64,000 nt of DNA from Dethiothermospora halolimnae (GCF_037577855.1 NZ_JBAKFX010000005.1:62001-126000); one strand, 5' to 3'; shown: positions 1 to 8,988, numbered from the stretch's first letter. Numbers and translations are program-made. The notes: generated from the letters alone by a model not told the origin.

Positions 1-1
1 A

Positions 2-646
2 ATTGATTGGCTAATAGATAATTTGAAATATGAAGTTAAAAAGCTTGGTGTTGAGGTCCATTTAAATACAGAAGCAACTATGGAAGATATAAAAGCTATT
101 GAGCCATATGCTATATTCCTAGCTTCTGGTGCAAACCCAATTATACCACCTATTCCTGGAGTAGACGGAGACAATGTGACCACATCAGTGGAAGTATTAA
201 AGGGAAATATTAAGTTCGATAATAAAAATGTAGCTGTTATAGGTTCTGGAATGACCGGTTGTGAAACTGCTGAAATGATTGCAGAAAATGGCAATAATGT
301 TTCATTAATAGAGATGCAGTCCCAAATCGGTAAGGACCTATACCCAGCTAATCTATTCGATATAAACCAACGTTTAAATAAATATAATGTTGATATTAAA
401 ACTAGACATAGACTTGTTAAGATAAACAAAGATAGTATCGTTTTATTAAATACATTAACAAATATGGATATTGAACTACCTGTAGATAATGTTGTTTTGT
501 CACTGGGTGTTAAGCCGGTGAAAAATCTATTAAATGATTTAGAAGAAAACTTTAGTAACATTAAAGTTATAGGAGATGCAAGTAAAGCAGGTAGAATCGC
601 CGAGGCTATAAGAGAAGGTTTTGAAAAAGCCTATGTATTAGACTAA
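2..646 (+). CDS. FAD/NAD(P)-dependent oxidoreductase, 2-enoate reductase-like (C-terminal part, 5' end outside window)
   Basis: The reading frame is open to the left window edge (codon at 2-4 is Ile), so only about 214 C-terminal residues are seen. A TTG at 23 is inside the gene, not a start. Visible are an ATGA-like stretch (ASGANP) before IPPIPGVDG, a dinucleotide-binding GSGMTGCE motif at about 242-265, and a terminal FAD-contact segment (VIGDASKAGRIAEAIREG). This order is known from the second half of 2-enoate reductase / NADH:flavin oxidoreductases (FadH, BaiCD type), whose N-terminal Old Yellow Enzyme barrel and FeS cysteines would lie upstream. The SDR gene follows after 15 nt, suggesting a shared operon and a reductive pathway for an unsaturated or steroid-like acid. 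The substrate is inferred only loosely. Confidence 0.8.
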   Translation: MDWLIDNLKYEVKKLGVEVHLNTEATMEDIKAIEPYAIFLASGANPIIPPIPGVDGDNVTTSVEVLKGNIKFDNKNVAVIGSGMTGCETAEMIAENGNNVSLIEMQSQIGKDLYPANLFDINQRLNKYNVDIKTRHRLVKINKDSIVLLNTLTNMDIELPVDNVVLSLGVKPVKNLLNDLEENFSNIKVIGDASKAGRIAEAIREGFEKAYVLD

Positions 647-661
647 AAGGGGGATATATTA

Positions 662-1522
662 ATGAAGGATTTTAAAGGAAAAGTTGCGGTAATAACAGGA
701 GCAGCCAATGGTTTTGGCTTTGAGTATGCTAAAGAATGTGCCAATAGGGAAATGAAAATAGTCATGTCTGACATTGATAAAAATGATTTAGAAAATGCAA
801 CAAAGAAGATTAAGGAAATGGGCGCAGAAGTTATTTCAGTGGTAACCGATGTTTCCAAATATGAAGATGTTAAGGCTCTAGCTGATAAAACTTTAGATGA
901 ATTTGATTCAGTAGATCTTCTATTTAATAATGCCGGCGTAGTTGCAGCAGGACCTGCTTGGGAACTGCCACTAAATGATTGGGATTGGATAATCGGAGTT
1001 AATGTATATGGTATTATACACGGTCTAAAGGCTTTTATTCCTATAATGCTTAAGCAGGATACCCCTTGTCATATAGTAAACACAGCATCGGTAGCAGGGC
1101 TTCTTACTACTCCTAACATGCCTGCTTATCATACTACAAAACATGCCAGTGTGGCAATCACTGAGTCTGTAAATTATAGTTTACAAGCTAGAAACTCTAA
1201 AATCAAGATGTCAGTATTCTGTCCTGGCTTTGTCCAAACTGATTTAGATAATTCCGATAGACATCGTCCGGAAAGATTTAAAATAGACCCAAATAACCCA
1301 TATTATGAAAGTAAATCCTATAAAGATGGATTAAAGAGAGGTCATCATGTTATTAATACAGGTATGCCAATAGATTCAATTGGTCAAAGTGTATTTATAG
1401 CAATCGAAGAAGAACAGTTCTATATTTTAACCCATCCCCATTATAATCCAGTAATCGGAAAAAGGGTTAAGGATATGCTTGAAGGAGTAAATCCCTCTGC
1501 TGACTTTTTCTTAAACAGATAA
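662..1522 (+). CDS. Short-chain dehydrogenase/reductase (SDR) family oxidoreductase
   Basis: 286 aa, a classical cytosolic SDR. The N-terminal Rossmann motif TGAANGFG covers residues 12-19, the NNAG structural motif is at 89-92, the catalytic Ser is in TASVAG (S143), and the YxxxK pair is YHTTK at 156-160. The acidic residue after beta-2 (SDIDK, 36-40) suggests NAD(H) preference, but this is inference. The ATG at 662 follows an AGGGGG ribosome site with normal spacing. The gene sits 15 nt after the flavin oxidoreductase and is probably co-transcribed with it. The substrate cannot be named. A strong terminator follows directly. Confidence 0.9.
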   Translation: MKDFKGKVAVITGAANGFGFEYAKECANREMKIVMSDIDKNDLENATKKIKEMGAEVISVVTDVSKYEDVKALADKTLDEFDSVDLLFNNAGVVAAGPAWELPLNDWDWIIGVNVYGIIHGLKAFIPIMLKQDTPCHIVNTASVAGLLTTPNMPAYHTTKHASVAITESVNYSLQARNSKIKMSVFCPGFVQTDLDNSDRHRPERFKIDPNNPYYESKSYKDGLKRGHHVINTGMPIDSIGQSVFIAIEEEQFYILTHPHYNPVIGKRVKDMLEGVNPSADFFLNR

Positions 1523-1541
1523 TGAATTGAGGTTGAGGTTG

Positions 1542-1576
1542 AAAAAGGATTTTGCCTATAGGCAAAATCCTTTTTT
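1542..1576 (+). terminator. Rho-independent terminator after the SDR gene
   Basis: A 15-bp perfect stem (1542-1556 with 1561-1575) closes on the loop TATA and runs into a T-tract. It lies 20 nt after the SDR stop codon. Confidence 0.9.
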
Positions 1577-1640
1577 TCATTCCCTGGATCCCTGAACTAG
1601 TAAACAAGACTCAAGGGAGTTTTCATTTGCTTTTTAGTTG

Positions 1641-1662
1641 TTGGGGATTCCTAATCCCCTAA
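1641..1662. repeat. Dispersed short palindrome, GGGGATT/AATCCCC family
   Basis: Arms TTGGGGATT and AATCCCCTAA around CCT. It is one of seven related intergenic palindromes in this window; the others are near 8873, 12833, 13909, 13944, 45975 and 63168. No strong T-tract follows, so it is not a typical terminator. Confidence 0.6.
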
Positions 1663-1688
1663 CTCATTTTTCATTTTAATTATTAAAA

Positions 1689-2330
1689 TTAAGATTTAAG
1701 TGATTTTCTTTCCCTATATATTAAATAAACTCCAATTGCTACTAATGCTACGGATATGATTAGGCTTCTTGTCATCCTTATATAATAATTATTCATATAC
1801 CTTTCCATTACTGTTTCAATTAAAGATATTCCTCCAATAATGGTAACAGCTATACCTACATAATATAGGTTAACATTTTTTATATTAAAGTTTATAAACA
1901 TTTTGTCTTCTACTTCTTCTCCCTTTTCAAGTTTCTTTCTTAGATTATAGCAGTCAAAAACACCATAAAACCAGACTATTGCTGCCAATGGAGTTATAAA
2001 GCCAAAGAAGTAAGTCATTGAAGATAGGGCAATTATACCGAAAAATGCCAGCATAACCTGTAACCCTCTATTCATAAATCCTAAATACATTTGTCCCGCT
2101 CCCGGGATAAAGGATAAAATAGTAGTCCAAAATGAACTATATCGTCTAGAGTTACTTACTTTATAATGATTATTATTTTTTTTATCTTCAACAACTAATA
2201 ATCCATTATCCTTAGCACACCCTATACATACTACCCCATCTTCATCTTTTATATATTTGTTAGAAGTATTATGTCCACAATATTTACACATTAAATCTGA
2301 CTTTTTAACTTTTTCTTCATTATATTCCAT
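1689..2330 (-). CDS. Zinc-ribbon and TM2-like membrane protein in sigma-factor operon
   Basis: 213 aa. The N-terminus has a four-Cys zinc ribbon (C15, C18, C35, C38). After it come two hydrophobic hairpins. The first contains FIPGAGQMYLGF, a Gly-rich turn typical of TM2-type domains, and a last pair of membrane helices ends in a basic tail. It is the last gene of a four-gene leftward operon (DUF4097 protein, ECF sigma, anti-sigma, this gene), 17 nt after the anti-sigma gene. A role as a membrane effector or sensor of that sigma system is inferred from position. The exact family is uncertain. Confidence 0.65.
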   Translation of the reverse strand: MEYNEEKVKKSDLMCKYCGHNTSNKYIKDEDGVVCIGCAKDNGLLVVEDKKNNNHYKVSNSRRYSSFWTTILSFIPGAGQMYLGFMNRGLQVMLAFFGIIALSSMTYFFGFITPLAAIVWFYGVFDCYNLRKKLEKGEEVEDKMFINFNIKNVNLYYVGIAVTIIGGISLIETVMERYMNNYYIRMTRSLIISVALVAIGVYLIYRERKSLKS

Positions 2331-2347
2331 AAATATACCTCCTTTAT

Positions 2348-2800
2348 TTATTTTTTAATGTTAAAATAGTTGTTCAAGTAACTTAATCCCTCAGATATTT
2401 CTTTTAAGGGTTTCCTTACCATTTCATTGGTCTCCAAAACTTTTTGTGATATACCAACAGATAAATCCCTCATTTGGTAATTAAATGATGAAAAACTTAT
2501 AAAGGCAAATAATATTCCTGCTGCTACAAAACTAAGTCCCCATTTACTGCCTCCCCTATGTTTTTTATGCCTATCTATTTCAACATCTTCTATCATATCC
2601 ATAATATTTTCTGTAAAATCAATGGGTGGTGATATAATGTCATGATTATCTAGAATATCATAAAAGCTTTTCGTATTTTCATATTGGTCTCTACATTTTT
2701 TACAACTTGTCAAGTGTTTTTCTATATCATTAACTTCTAGATTAGAAAGTTTTTTATCAAAATACATATCCATACTATCAATAACCACTCTACATTTCAT
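2348..2800 (-). CDS. Anti-sigma factor with zf-HC2 zinc finger
   Basis: 150 aa. The N-terminal cytosolic domain carries the HxxxCxxC anti-sigma zinc finger (H29, C33, C36), followed by one membrane helix near residues 87-106 (AAGILFAFISF) and a short outer C-terminal part. The start overlaps the end of the sigma gene by 11 nt, the usual translational coupling of an ECF sigma factor with its inhibitor. It is expected to hold the sigma factor at the membrane until a signal arrives. The external domain is too short to suggest a ligand. Confidence 0.85.
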   Translation of the reverse strand: MKCRVVIDSMDMYFDKKLSNLEVNDIEKHLTSCKKCRDQYENTKSFYDILDNHDIISPPIDFTENIMDMIEDVEIDRHKKHRGGSKWGLSFVAAGILFAFISFSSFNYQMRDLSVGISQKVLETNEMVRKPLKEISEGLSYLNNYFNIKK

Positions 2801-3365
2801 AGGTAATCACCCCTGAATTTAATTTATCTATTTTGTCTTTAAGTAATTTCCTTCCTCTATACAATCTAGTTTCCACCGTTTTTTCAGATATATCTAATGC
2901 TATTGATATATCTTTATAGGACATATTATTAAAGTGGTACATAATTATAACAGACTTATATATATCCGGTAACCTATAGATTGTATGATGAATTTCTCTT
3001 TGATACTCGGATTTTATTATATTATCCTCCGGTATGTCATCCCCTTGATTGTTTAAGTCAGCCGTGGTGTCTACTATATTTGATATATCTACCAGTATTT
3101 TCTTTGAGTTTTTCCTTTTCCAATCTAAGCAGGTATTATTTGCTATTATATATATCCATGTTGATAATTTACTTTGGAATTTAAAGGTTTTTATTTCTTT
3201 ATATACTTTTAAAAATATCTCCTGGGCTAAGTCTTGAGTTTCATTATAATCATTGGTAAACTTATATGCCATAGCAAATATTCTCTTTTTATAACTATCT
3301 ATAAGTTTAGGAAATACTTCCTTATTACCCCTTTGTAACGCAATAACTATTTTTTCTTCATCCAA
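2790..3365 (-). CDS. ECF-type RNA polymerase sigma factor
   Basis: 191 aa. Region 2 is recognisable by YNETQDLAQEIFLKVYKEI and the WIYIIANNTCLDWKRK segment, and region 4 by the helix-turn-helix NMSYKDISIALDISEKTVETRLYRGRKLL. Regions 1 and 3 are absent, as in the extracytoplasmic function (SigW/SigM-like) group. The gene lies between a DUF4097 gene (21 nt upstream) and the overlapping anti-sigma gene, so the operon encodes a sigma/anti-sigma switch. The regulon cannot be read from the sequence. Self-regulation is usual for this class but was not tested here. Confidence 0.92.
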   Translation of the reverse strand: MDEEKIVIALQRGNKEVFPKLIDSYKKRIFAMAYKFTNDYNETQDLAQEIFLKVYKEIKTFKFQSKLSTWIYIIANNTCLDWKRKNSKKILVDISNIVDTTADLNNQGDDIPEDNIIKSEYQREIHHTIYRLPDIYKSVIIMYHFNNMSYKDISIALDISEKTVETRLYRGRKLLKDKIDKLNSGVITYEM

Positions 3366-3386
3366 TTAGCTCACCACCAACCTACA

Positions 3387-4784
3387 TTATCTTGTAAATA
3401 TTTCTATATCTCCATTTCTAGCTTCTATATCAAACTTACCTTCTCCTCCAGTTATAACTTCATTTACCTTTTCCCCTCTTCCTTCTTCTTCTATAGTCAA
3501 GTCAAGATTTGTATCTATCTCGTCATCTGTAGAGAATAATATGAATTCTCCTTTCTGTTCTTTAGATACTCTTAAATCCACATCCCCATATTCGGTTGTT
3601 ATTTTAACATAATCCTTAATCTCCTTGGAATTTTCTACTCTTATATCACTATGTAATCCCATTATATTAATCTCTTTATATACCTCTGATAAGTATATTT
3701 CGTCATATTTACTGTCTATCTTTACATTTCCCACTATATTCTCCAACTTCATGTCTCCATGACTTCCTTCTATATCTGCATCTTTACCTATATTAGAAGT
3801 TTCAATATCACAGTACTCACTATCTATAGTTAAGCTTCCCCTTACATCATCAACCTCAATTTTATCATGACCATTCTTTATATATACATCTCCATTTATT
3901 TTAGCCACTTCCACATTATCATAGGAGGTTTCAATTTCTAAGTTTTTATCGATATTTACAGCTTTAACCTTTCCATGTTCATTTACTATTTTACTATTAC
4001 CCTTTACATTTTCTATCTCTATATCTCCATATGAATTAATTATATTTAGCTTATTACCTATATTTTTTATTTCTATCTCACCATAACCATTTTCTATAGT
4101 TGCCACTTCATTTATTCCCTCTACATAGATGTCTCCATATCTATTATCAACTTTAACCTCTATTCCCTTAGGTATCTCAATAAAATATGAAACATTTATA
4201 CCTACTATATTTTTTCTATCATAAAATCTTCTATCCCCTTTTGTTTTCACCTCTATTGCCTCTTTAAGATCCTTAATCTCCACTATTTGATCTAATATTC
4301 CCTCTACATATTCTTCGTCATTATGTTTGATGTTTATATCACAGTTAATAGATATTTTTTCTTTATCAGTAGATCTTATATCTATATCTCCATGGGAGTT
4401 ATTTATTATAAACTTATTTTTCCCTTTTACATCTAAGTCATAATTCCTTGTGTAAAAAGAACTATGTTCATAAAAAATATCACTCCCAAATATATTTACC
4501 CCATCAACTCTAAGGGATAAATTCCCCATTGATGTTACTATTACAACTATAATTAATAATATTAGACTTAGTTTATCAACCTTCATTTTTATTTCTTCTT
4601 TTTTATTATCAAATATAAGTTTACTAAGTATTAACTCCAGTCCAAATAATATTATTACAGATGGTGTAAATATAGATAATACAAATCCCACATCAAAATT
4701 AAAAAAATTTCTTAATAAAAGCAAACATCCAATTGATATTAGTGAAATAGCTAAAGTCAGTATCCCAACTTTCTTTGTCCTCAT
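3387..4784 (-). CDS. DUF4097-family beta-repeat (putative adhesin-like) membrane protein
   Basis: 465 aa. Two hydrophobic N-terminal helices with a short basic linker are followed by about 380 residues of short beta-repeats. The repeats alternate phrases such as YGDIYVEG, YGEIEIKN, YGDIEIEN, HGDMKLEN and YGDVDLRV, typical of the DUF4097 right-handed beta-helix found beside sigma factors and PspC/LiaF-type stress proteins. A strong GGAGGG site precedes the ATG at 4784. It appears to be the first gene of the sigma operon, an unusual order, and may be a surface-exposed output or sensor of that system (inference). Confidence 0.75.
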   Translation of the reverse strand: MRTKKVGILTLAISLISIGCLLLLRNFFNFDVGFVLSIFTPSVIILFGLELILSKLIFDNKKEEIKMKVDKLSLILLIIVVIVTSMGNLSLRVDGVNIFGSDIFYEHSSFYTRNYDLDVKGKNKFIINNSHGDIDIRSTDKEKISINCDINIKHNDEEYVEGILDQIVEIKDLKEAIEVKTKGDRRFYDRKNIVGINVSYFIEIPKGIEVKVDNRYGDIYVEGINEVATIENGYGEIEIKNIGNKLNIINSYGDIEIENVKGNSKIVNEHGKVKAVNIDKNLEIETSYDNVEVAKINGDVYIKNGHDKIEVDDVRGSLTIDSEYCDIETSNIGKDADIEGSHGDMKLENIVGNVKIDSKYDEIYLSEVYKEINIMGLHSDIRVENSKEIKDYVKITTEYGDVDLRVSKEQKGEFILFSTDDEIDTNLDLTIEEEGRGEKVNEVITGGEGKFDIEARNGDIEIFTR

Positions 4785-4891
4785 CTTTTTTCCCTCCTTA
4801 TTTTCTTCTCTATTATGTATAGACGTATGACCTTTAAAAAACCCTTCAACTTTTTTAAATTAATTTTATAAAAAAAATATTATTGTACCAA

Positions 4892-4973
4892 GAATGAACT
4901 CCCCTCTACATCATTTAGGTTTATTACCTATATCAAAATACAAGTAGCTTCGAATGAATTCGAAGCTACTTGC
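4892..4973. repeat. Dispersed palindromic element with CTTCGA/TCGAAG arms, copy 1
   Basis: Contains CCCCTCTACAT and AGGTTTAT, then a hairpin AAGTAGCTTCGAAT/ATTCGAAGCTACTT. The same order of motifs recurs at 35674-35754, and a shorter hairpin relative is at 44556-44575. The shared flank outside the hairpin shows that this is a repeated element rather than a chance terminator. Confidence 0.6.
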
Positions 4974-5045
4974 ATTTTCCAGGGGCCTAAATTAAGAGTC
5001 ATTTTTTATCTACTATGTAATATTCTAAACAATACTCTTATATAT

Positions 5046-5531
5046 CTAACCTATCTTTTTATTATTGATCACTAATATTTTATATCTATTTTTCTCAATA
5101 TCTAACTCTAATTTTAGTTCCCCATACATACCAATAGTATTTTTAAAATCTGATAAGATCTTTTTATCCATCTTCCATGTGGCTATAAATATCAAGTGTC
5201 CACCGGGTTTTGTAACTTTTTTCATCTCTTCTATAACTAAAGCTAGTACATCTTCTAAATGACCTAAAGTATTATAACAAACAGAGGTATCAAATGTATT
5301 TTTATCTATTTGTAAATTAGATCCATCCATTTCTCTAAATTCAACATTTTGGGGTATCTGGTTTAAAGCTTTTTTCTTAAATCTTTCTAAAGATATGTCA
5401 GTTGCTAACACATTCTTTGCATATTTTGAAGCACTCAAACTAAATTCCGAATCTCCACAGGCAACTTCTAAAACTTTTTTGTTATTTAAAAATTGTATTA
5501 TATCTTTTGAAATATTATCGGTTATTTTCAT
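5046..5531 (-). CDS. Class I SAM-dependent methyltransferase
   Basis: 161 aa, short for the family. Motif I is LEVACGDSEF (residues 21-30), the acidic end of beta-2 is ATDIS (43-47), motif IV-like residues are DTSVCYNTLGHLEDV, and a KPGG turn precedes beta-5. These mark a Methyltransf_11/25-type fold. A GGGGGAAATT ribosome site precedes the ATG at 5531. It stands alone between hairpins. The substrate is unknown; the small size suggests a small-molecule methyltransferase with a minimal C-terminal cap. Confidence 0.85.
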   Translation of the reverse strand: MKITDNISKDIIQFLNNKKVLEVACGDSEFSLSASKYAKNVLATDISLERFKKKALNQIPQNVEFREMDGSNLQIDKNTFDTSVCYNTLGHLEDVLALVIEEMKKVTKPGGHLIFIATWKMDKKILSDFKNTIGMYGELKLELDIEKNRYKILVINNKKIG

Positions 5532-5551
5532 AATTTCCCCCTTTTTAGTTT

Positions 5552-5587
5552 GAAAGACCTTATTTCTGCATAGAAATAAGGTCTTTC
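5552..5587. terminator. Hairpin between recQ/nuclease-remnant operon and methyltransferase gene
   Basis: A perfect 16-bp stem (5552-5567 with 5572-5587) with loop GCAT begins immediately after the stop of the leftward remnant gene. The T-tract is poor on the minus strand, so termination may be partial. Confidence 0.6.
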
Positions 5588-5588
5588 C

Positions 5589-6065
5589 CTAATGTTTGCC
5601 TTTATCTATTTCTTGTTTTAATTTTAATATCTTTTCTTTTTTTAATTTTGTTAATTTTATTACCATATCTATCCCTAATCCTTCTATTAGCATTTGTCTT
5701 GCAACCTCAATTTTCCCCTTTTCCATACCTTCTTTCATACCTTCCTTCATACCTTCTTTTTTAATATTATCTAATGTTATTTCTAAATTATGAACCATTG
5801 TATCAACCTCCCTTTGACTAGACTTATCTAATATTTCGTCCACATTACTTCCCATGCTCTTATCTAATCTAGGTTTAATTATCTTTTTTATCCATTGCTT
5901 AAATACATCAAATTGTTCTGAACTTATTTTCTTTAGTATATATATTATCTTTTTTAATCTTCTTATTAATTCTTTTTGATTTATCTCTTGATCTAACAGA
6001 AATATTGACGATACTAAGTTTGAAATATTATATAGCTCTTCTTCTTCATATCTATCAACGATCAA
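5589..6065 (-). CDS. C-terminal part of an Rpn-family PD-(D/E)XK nuclease/transposase-like protein (probable remnant)
   Basis: 158 aa. The protein matches, by pattern, only the C-terminal half of Rpn-type (recombination-promoting nuclease / putative transposase) proteins: helical segments, a region like VDTMVHNLEITLDNIKKEG, then a reiterated KEGMKEGMEKGKIE coil before the basic tail. The N-terminal PD-(D/E)XK nuclease domain is missing and an in-frame TAG lies just upstream. The TTG start overlaps the TGA of recQ (TTGA), so it may be translated by coupling. It is most likely a 5'-truncated remnant now riding in the recQ transcript; a genuine short protein cannot be excluded. Confidence 0.5.
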   Translation of the reverse strand: MIVDRYEEEELYNISNLVSSIFLLDQEINQKELIRRLKKIIYILKKISSEQFDVFKQWIKKIIKPRLDKSMGSNVDEILDKSSQREVDTMVHNLEITLDNIKKEGMKEGMKEGMEKGKIEVARQMLIEGLGIDMVIKLTKLKKEKILKLKQEIDKGKH

Positions 6066-8185
6066 CTACTATAAATCCTTTTATAAAGAACCTTCTTTAT
6101 ATCCTCATAGGATATTTCATCGGGTAATTGCTCTTTAATGGGTTTTAAATATTCAGCTCCAACTTCATCTATAGCAGCTGATATCCGTTCTTCTAAGTCT
6201 TTATCTACCATACTAGACCAGTCAACCTCTTTATCTTCTTCATAACATTTAACTAAATGATTTAATATAGTGCCCTCCGTGACTTCCCTTTCATTTGCTA
6301 TTTCTTCTAGAGACCTTCCTTCTTTATACATATTATAGGTTATAATATGGGTCTTTATTTTTCCACTATTATCACTACTTTTAATAGCTTTTACTTCGGT
6401 TTCAGCTCCTGTTCTATCCTTATAATCAGCTATTACTAAGATAAATCTATCTCCATAACTTTCTAATTTTTTATTTCCTACCCCTTTTATATTTACCATT
6501 TCTTCCTTTGTGGTTGGTAAGTATTTACACATATCCTTTAGTGTACTATCGGAAAATACAATATATGGAGGTACTCCATTTTTCGTTGATATTTCCATAC
6601 GAAGTTCCCTTAATTCATTAAATAATTCTTCATGTACTATAATGTCCTCTTTTACAGTTTCCCTTTTCTGAACTTTTCTAAATACTTTTTCTTTACCTTT
6701 TAAAACATCTATTGATTTTGATGTTAATCTTACCACAGGGAATTTACTTTCAGTTAATTTTAAAAAATCCTCTGCCACTAAATATAATATTAATTGTTTA
6801 ATTTCCTTTTCTGTTTTATCTTTTATAATTCCATATGTTGTTATTTTATCTAATCCGAAGTTTAATACTTTCTTATTTCTAGATCCTTTTAGTACTTGAG
6901 CCACAAGGGTTGTACCATATTTTTCTTCCATCCTATATACACAGGATAAAACCTTCTGGGCATCTATTGTTATATCTTCATACTCCCTATCATCTAAACA
7001 ATTACTACAGTTGCCACATTTATCAATGGTTTCTATTTCTCCAAAGTACTCTAGTATCCTTTTTCTTAAACATTCGTTGGTATGGCAATAATCAACTAAA
7101 TACTGAAGATTTCTATATAGTAGGGCTTCCCTATCTGGATTCATCTGATTTTGCTGGATTATATACTTTTGTTTCACAACATCCTGGGGGGAAAATAATA
7201 CTATACAATCACTATCCTCTCCATCTCTACCTGCCCTTCCTGCTTCTTGGTAATAGGCTTCCATATTTTTAGGAATATTATAGTGAATAACAAACCTTAC
7301 ATTTGATTTATCTATTCCCATTCCAAAGGCATTTGTCGCTACCATAATTAGCTTTTTATCATACAAAAAGTCCTCTTGGGATTCTTGCCTTTCAGCACTT
7401 CCCATTCCACCATGATATATACCAGCTTTAAGACCATGTTCATTTAGATAGTGACATACTCCTTCTACTTCCTTTCTAGTGGAACAATAAATTATCCCAG
7501 ATTTATCGTTTTTATTTTTTAAGTAGTCTATTAAGAATTTCTTTTTATCTATAGATCTTTCCACATGGAAATATAGATTTTCCCTATCAAAACCAGTTAA
7601 AATTTCCAGTGGATTGTCTAAGCTTAATAGCTCTTTGATATCAACTATTATTTCCTTTGTTGCTGTAGCTGTAAAAGCACCTACCACCGGTCTATTATTT
7701 AATCTATTTATAAACCTTGGTATTTCCTTATAGCTTGGCCTAAAATCATGTCCCCACTGGCTTATACAGTGGGCCTCATCTATGGCTACTAGGGGGATTT
7801 TTACCCTGTTACATAAACTTAAAAATTCCATTGAATTTAATCTCTCAGGGGCTACATATACTAACTTATATTTATTATTTTCTATGTCCGCTATTCTTTT
7901 ACGTTGTTCGGCTACAGTAAGGGTACTGTTGATATAAGTAGCTTCTATACCCAGCTCTCCTAAAGAGTCAACTTGATCTTTCATAAGGGAAATAAGAGGA
8001 GATATAACTATAGTTACTCCATCCATAATAATAGATGGTATCTGATAACAGAGAGACTTACCTCCACTTGTGGGCATAATCCCTAGTACATCTTTATTAT
8101 CTATTATTCCCTCTATTAACTCCTGTTGTCCCCTTCTAAAGCTTTCATATCCAAAATACTCTTTTAATATATTTAATGGATCCAT
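6062..8185 (-). CDS. recQ: ATP-dependent DNA helicase RecQ
   Basis: 707 aa from the ATG at 8185, chosen because AAAGGTGGT lies 7 nt upstream; a TTG 30 nt earlier would place that site inside the gene. Superfamily 2 helicase motifs are seen: TSGGKS (39-44, Walker A), DEAH (136-139), TATAT, and the QEAGRAGRDG motif VI. A zinc-binding Cys cluster (CGNCSNC) and winged helix follow, then an HRDC domain and a C-terminal helix-turn-helix (RSLEEIANEREVTEGTILNHL). This long C-terminus is usual in Clostridia. It unwinds DNA 3' to 5' in recombination and fork repair. The nuclease remnant overlaps its stop codon. Confidence 0.95.
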   Translation of the reverse strand: MDPLNILKEYFGYESFRRGQQELIEGIIDNKDVLGIMPTSGGKSLCYQIPSIIMDGVTIVISPLISLMKDQVDSLGELGIEATYINSTLTVAEQRKRIADIENNKYKLVYVAPERLNSMEFLSLCNRVKIPLVAIDEAHCISQWGHDFRPSYKEIPRFINRLNNRPVVGAFTATATKEIIVDIKELLSLDNPLEILTGFDRENLYFHVERSIDKKKFLIDYLKNKNDKSGIIYCSTRKEVEGVCHYLNEHGLKAGIYHGGMGSAERQESQEDFLYDKKLIMVATNAFGMGIDKSNVRFVIHYNIPKNMEAYYQEAGRAGRDGEDSDCIVLFSPQDVVKQKYIIQQNQMNPDREALLYRNLQYLVDYCHTNECLRKRILEYFGEIETIDKCGNCSNCLDDREYEDITIDAQKVLSCVYRMEEKYGTTLVAQVLKGSRNKKVLNFGLDKITTYGIIKDKTEKEIKQLILYLVAEDFLKLTESKFPVVRLTSKSIDVLKGKEKVFRKVQKRETVKEDIIVHEELFNELRELRMEISTKNGVPPYIVFSDSTLKDMCKYLPTTKEEMVNIKGVGNKKLESYGDRFILVIADYKDRTGAETEVKAIKSSDNSGKIKTHIITYNMYKEGRSLEEIANEREVTEGTILNHLVKCYEEDKEVDWSSMVDKDLEERISAAIDEVGAEYLKPIKEQLPDEISYEDIKKVLYKRIYSS

Positions 8186-8397
8186 AACAAAACCACCTTT
8201 TATCCTATAATTCAATTAATATCTACACATAATCTTATCATATATAGAAATATTGATAAAATATTTTATATTGAAACATAGGTTTTTAATGATTATATCC
8301 ATTATTTTCTTATTTATAACTATTACTCTTTATTTACATCACATAATAGACAAGTTTGAATATAATGTATCGAGAATATATAAAGGGGTGATTATAA

Positions 8398-8712
8398 ATG
8401 AGAGGATTCTTTTATCCATATACACCACCTCCTCCACCACCATTTAACCAACCTAATGATTTTAGAGATGGACCACCTGCTAGTCCACCTCCATCATTTA
8501 CACCACAGCCATCTCCCTTTAGGGTAGATCCCGGTTCGATTAAACAATGTAGACGCAAATTCACATATATTTGGTTGTCAAATGGAGATGCCTTTTGGTT
8601 CTATCCTACATTTATAGGAAGGAGATCAATATCTGGATTTAGATGGACTGGATTTATGTGGGTATTTTATGGAACTGATTTAAGAAATATAACATCTTTT
8701 ATTTGTTATTAG
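8398..8712 (+). CDS. Small proline-rich protein of unknown function
   Basis: 104 aa. A short aromatic start (MRGFFYPYT) leads into a run of Pro with FNQP and SPPPS repeats to about residue 47, then a folded-looking basic and aromatic C-terminus (CRRKFTYIWLSNGDAFWFYPTFIGRRSISGF) ending in Cys-Tyr. The start is well supported by AAGGGGTGATTATAA before the ATG. There is no signal peptide or membrane helix. Pro-rich heads followed by compact domains occur in spore-coat-type proteins of Clostridia, but that assignment is inference. Family unknown. Confidence 0.6.
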   Translation: MRGFFYPYTPPPPPPFNQPNDFRDGPPASPPPSFTPQPSPFRVDPGSIKQCRRKFTYIWLSNGDAFWFYPTFIGRRSISGFRWTGFMWVFYGTDLRNITSFICY

Positions 8713-8714
8713 AG

Positions 8715-8821
8715 CAAAGACACCTTCAGCGTTTCTTTGTTCAGTACAGAGTATAAGGTGCAGAGAGCAGGGAGTTGGTTAGACTATAAATATATGTAGG
8801 GATTCAATATATTGAATCCCT
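8715..8821 (+). repeat. Composite intergenic repeat element, copy A
   Basis: Order of parts: a 5' hairpin (CAAAGACACC...), a conserved stretch GCAGAGAGCAGGGAGTTGGT near 8760-8779, ATAAATATATGTA, then the palindrome GGGATTCAATATATTGAATCCC (8799-8820, arms around an AT centre). Copies B (11493-11605) and C (21201-21299) share the same order. It lies between convergent genes. Confidence 0.65.
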
Positions 8822-8872
8822 TAGGTCTTCTTCTAGAAGACCTATTATGCCAAAAACTGTATTTCTAGGTAA

Positions 8873-8897
8873 GCTGGGGGATTGCGAATCCCCCAGC
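8873..8897. repeat. Dispersed palindrome GCTGGGGGATT/AATCCCCCAGC
   Basis: Perfect 11-bp arms around a 3-nt centre. The same family occurs at 1641, 12833, 13909, 13944, 45975 and 63168. A related hairpin GTCCTGAATA/TATTTAGGAC follows at 8941-8960. Confidence 0.7.
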
Positions 8898-8988
8898 AAC
8901 TAGATTTTACTATTGTAATATACTATATGGCTTTAAAATCGTCCTGAATATATTTAGGACCTACATATAAATTAATAGCTTGTGCTTA

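Noticed and set aside
5552..5587. Riboswitch or T-box leader before the methyltransferase gene
   Set aside because: The hairpin is downstream of that gene on its strand, belongs to the neighbouring operon end, and shows no T-box or riboswitch motif.
8253..8447. Plus-strand 64-residue frame with one membrane helix upstream of the proline-rich gene
   Set aside because: It starts at a TTG without a ribosome site and overlaps the well-supported proline-rich gene by 50 nt in another frame. Probably fortuitous.
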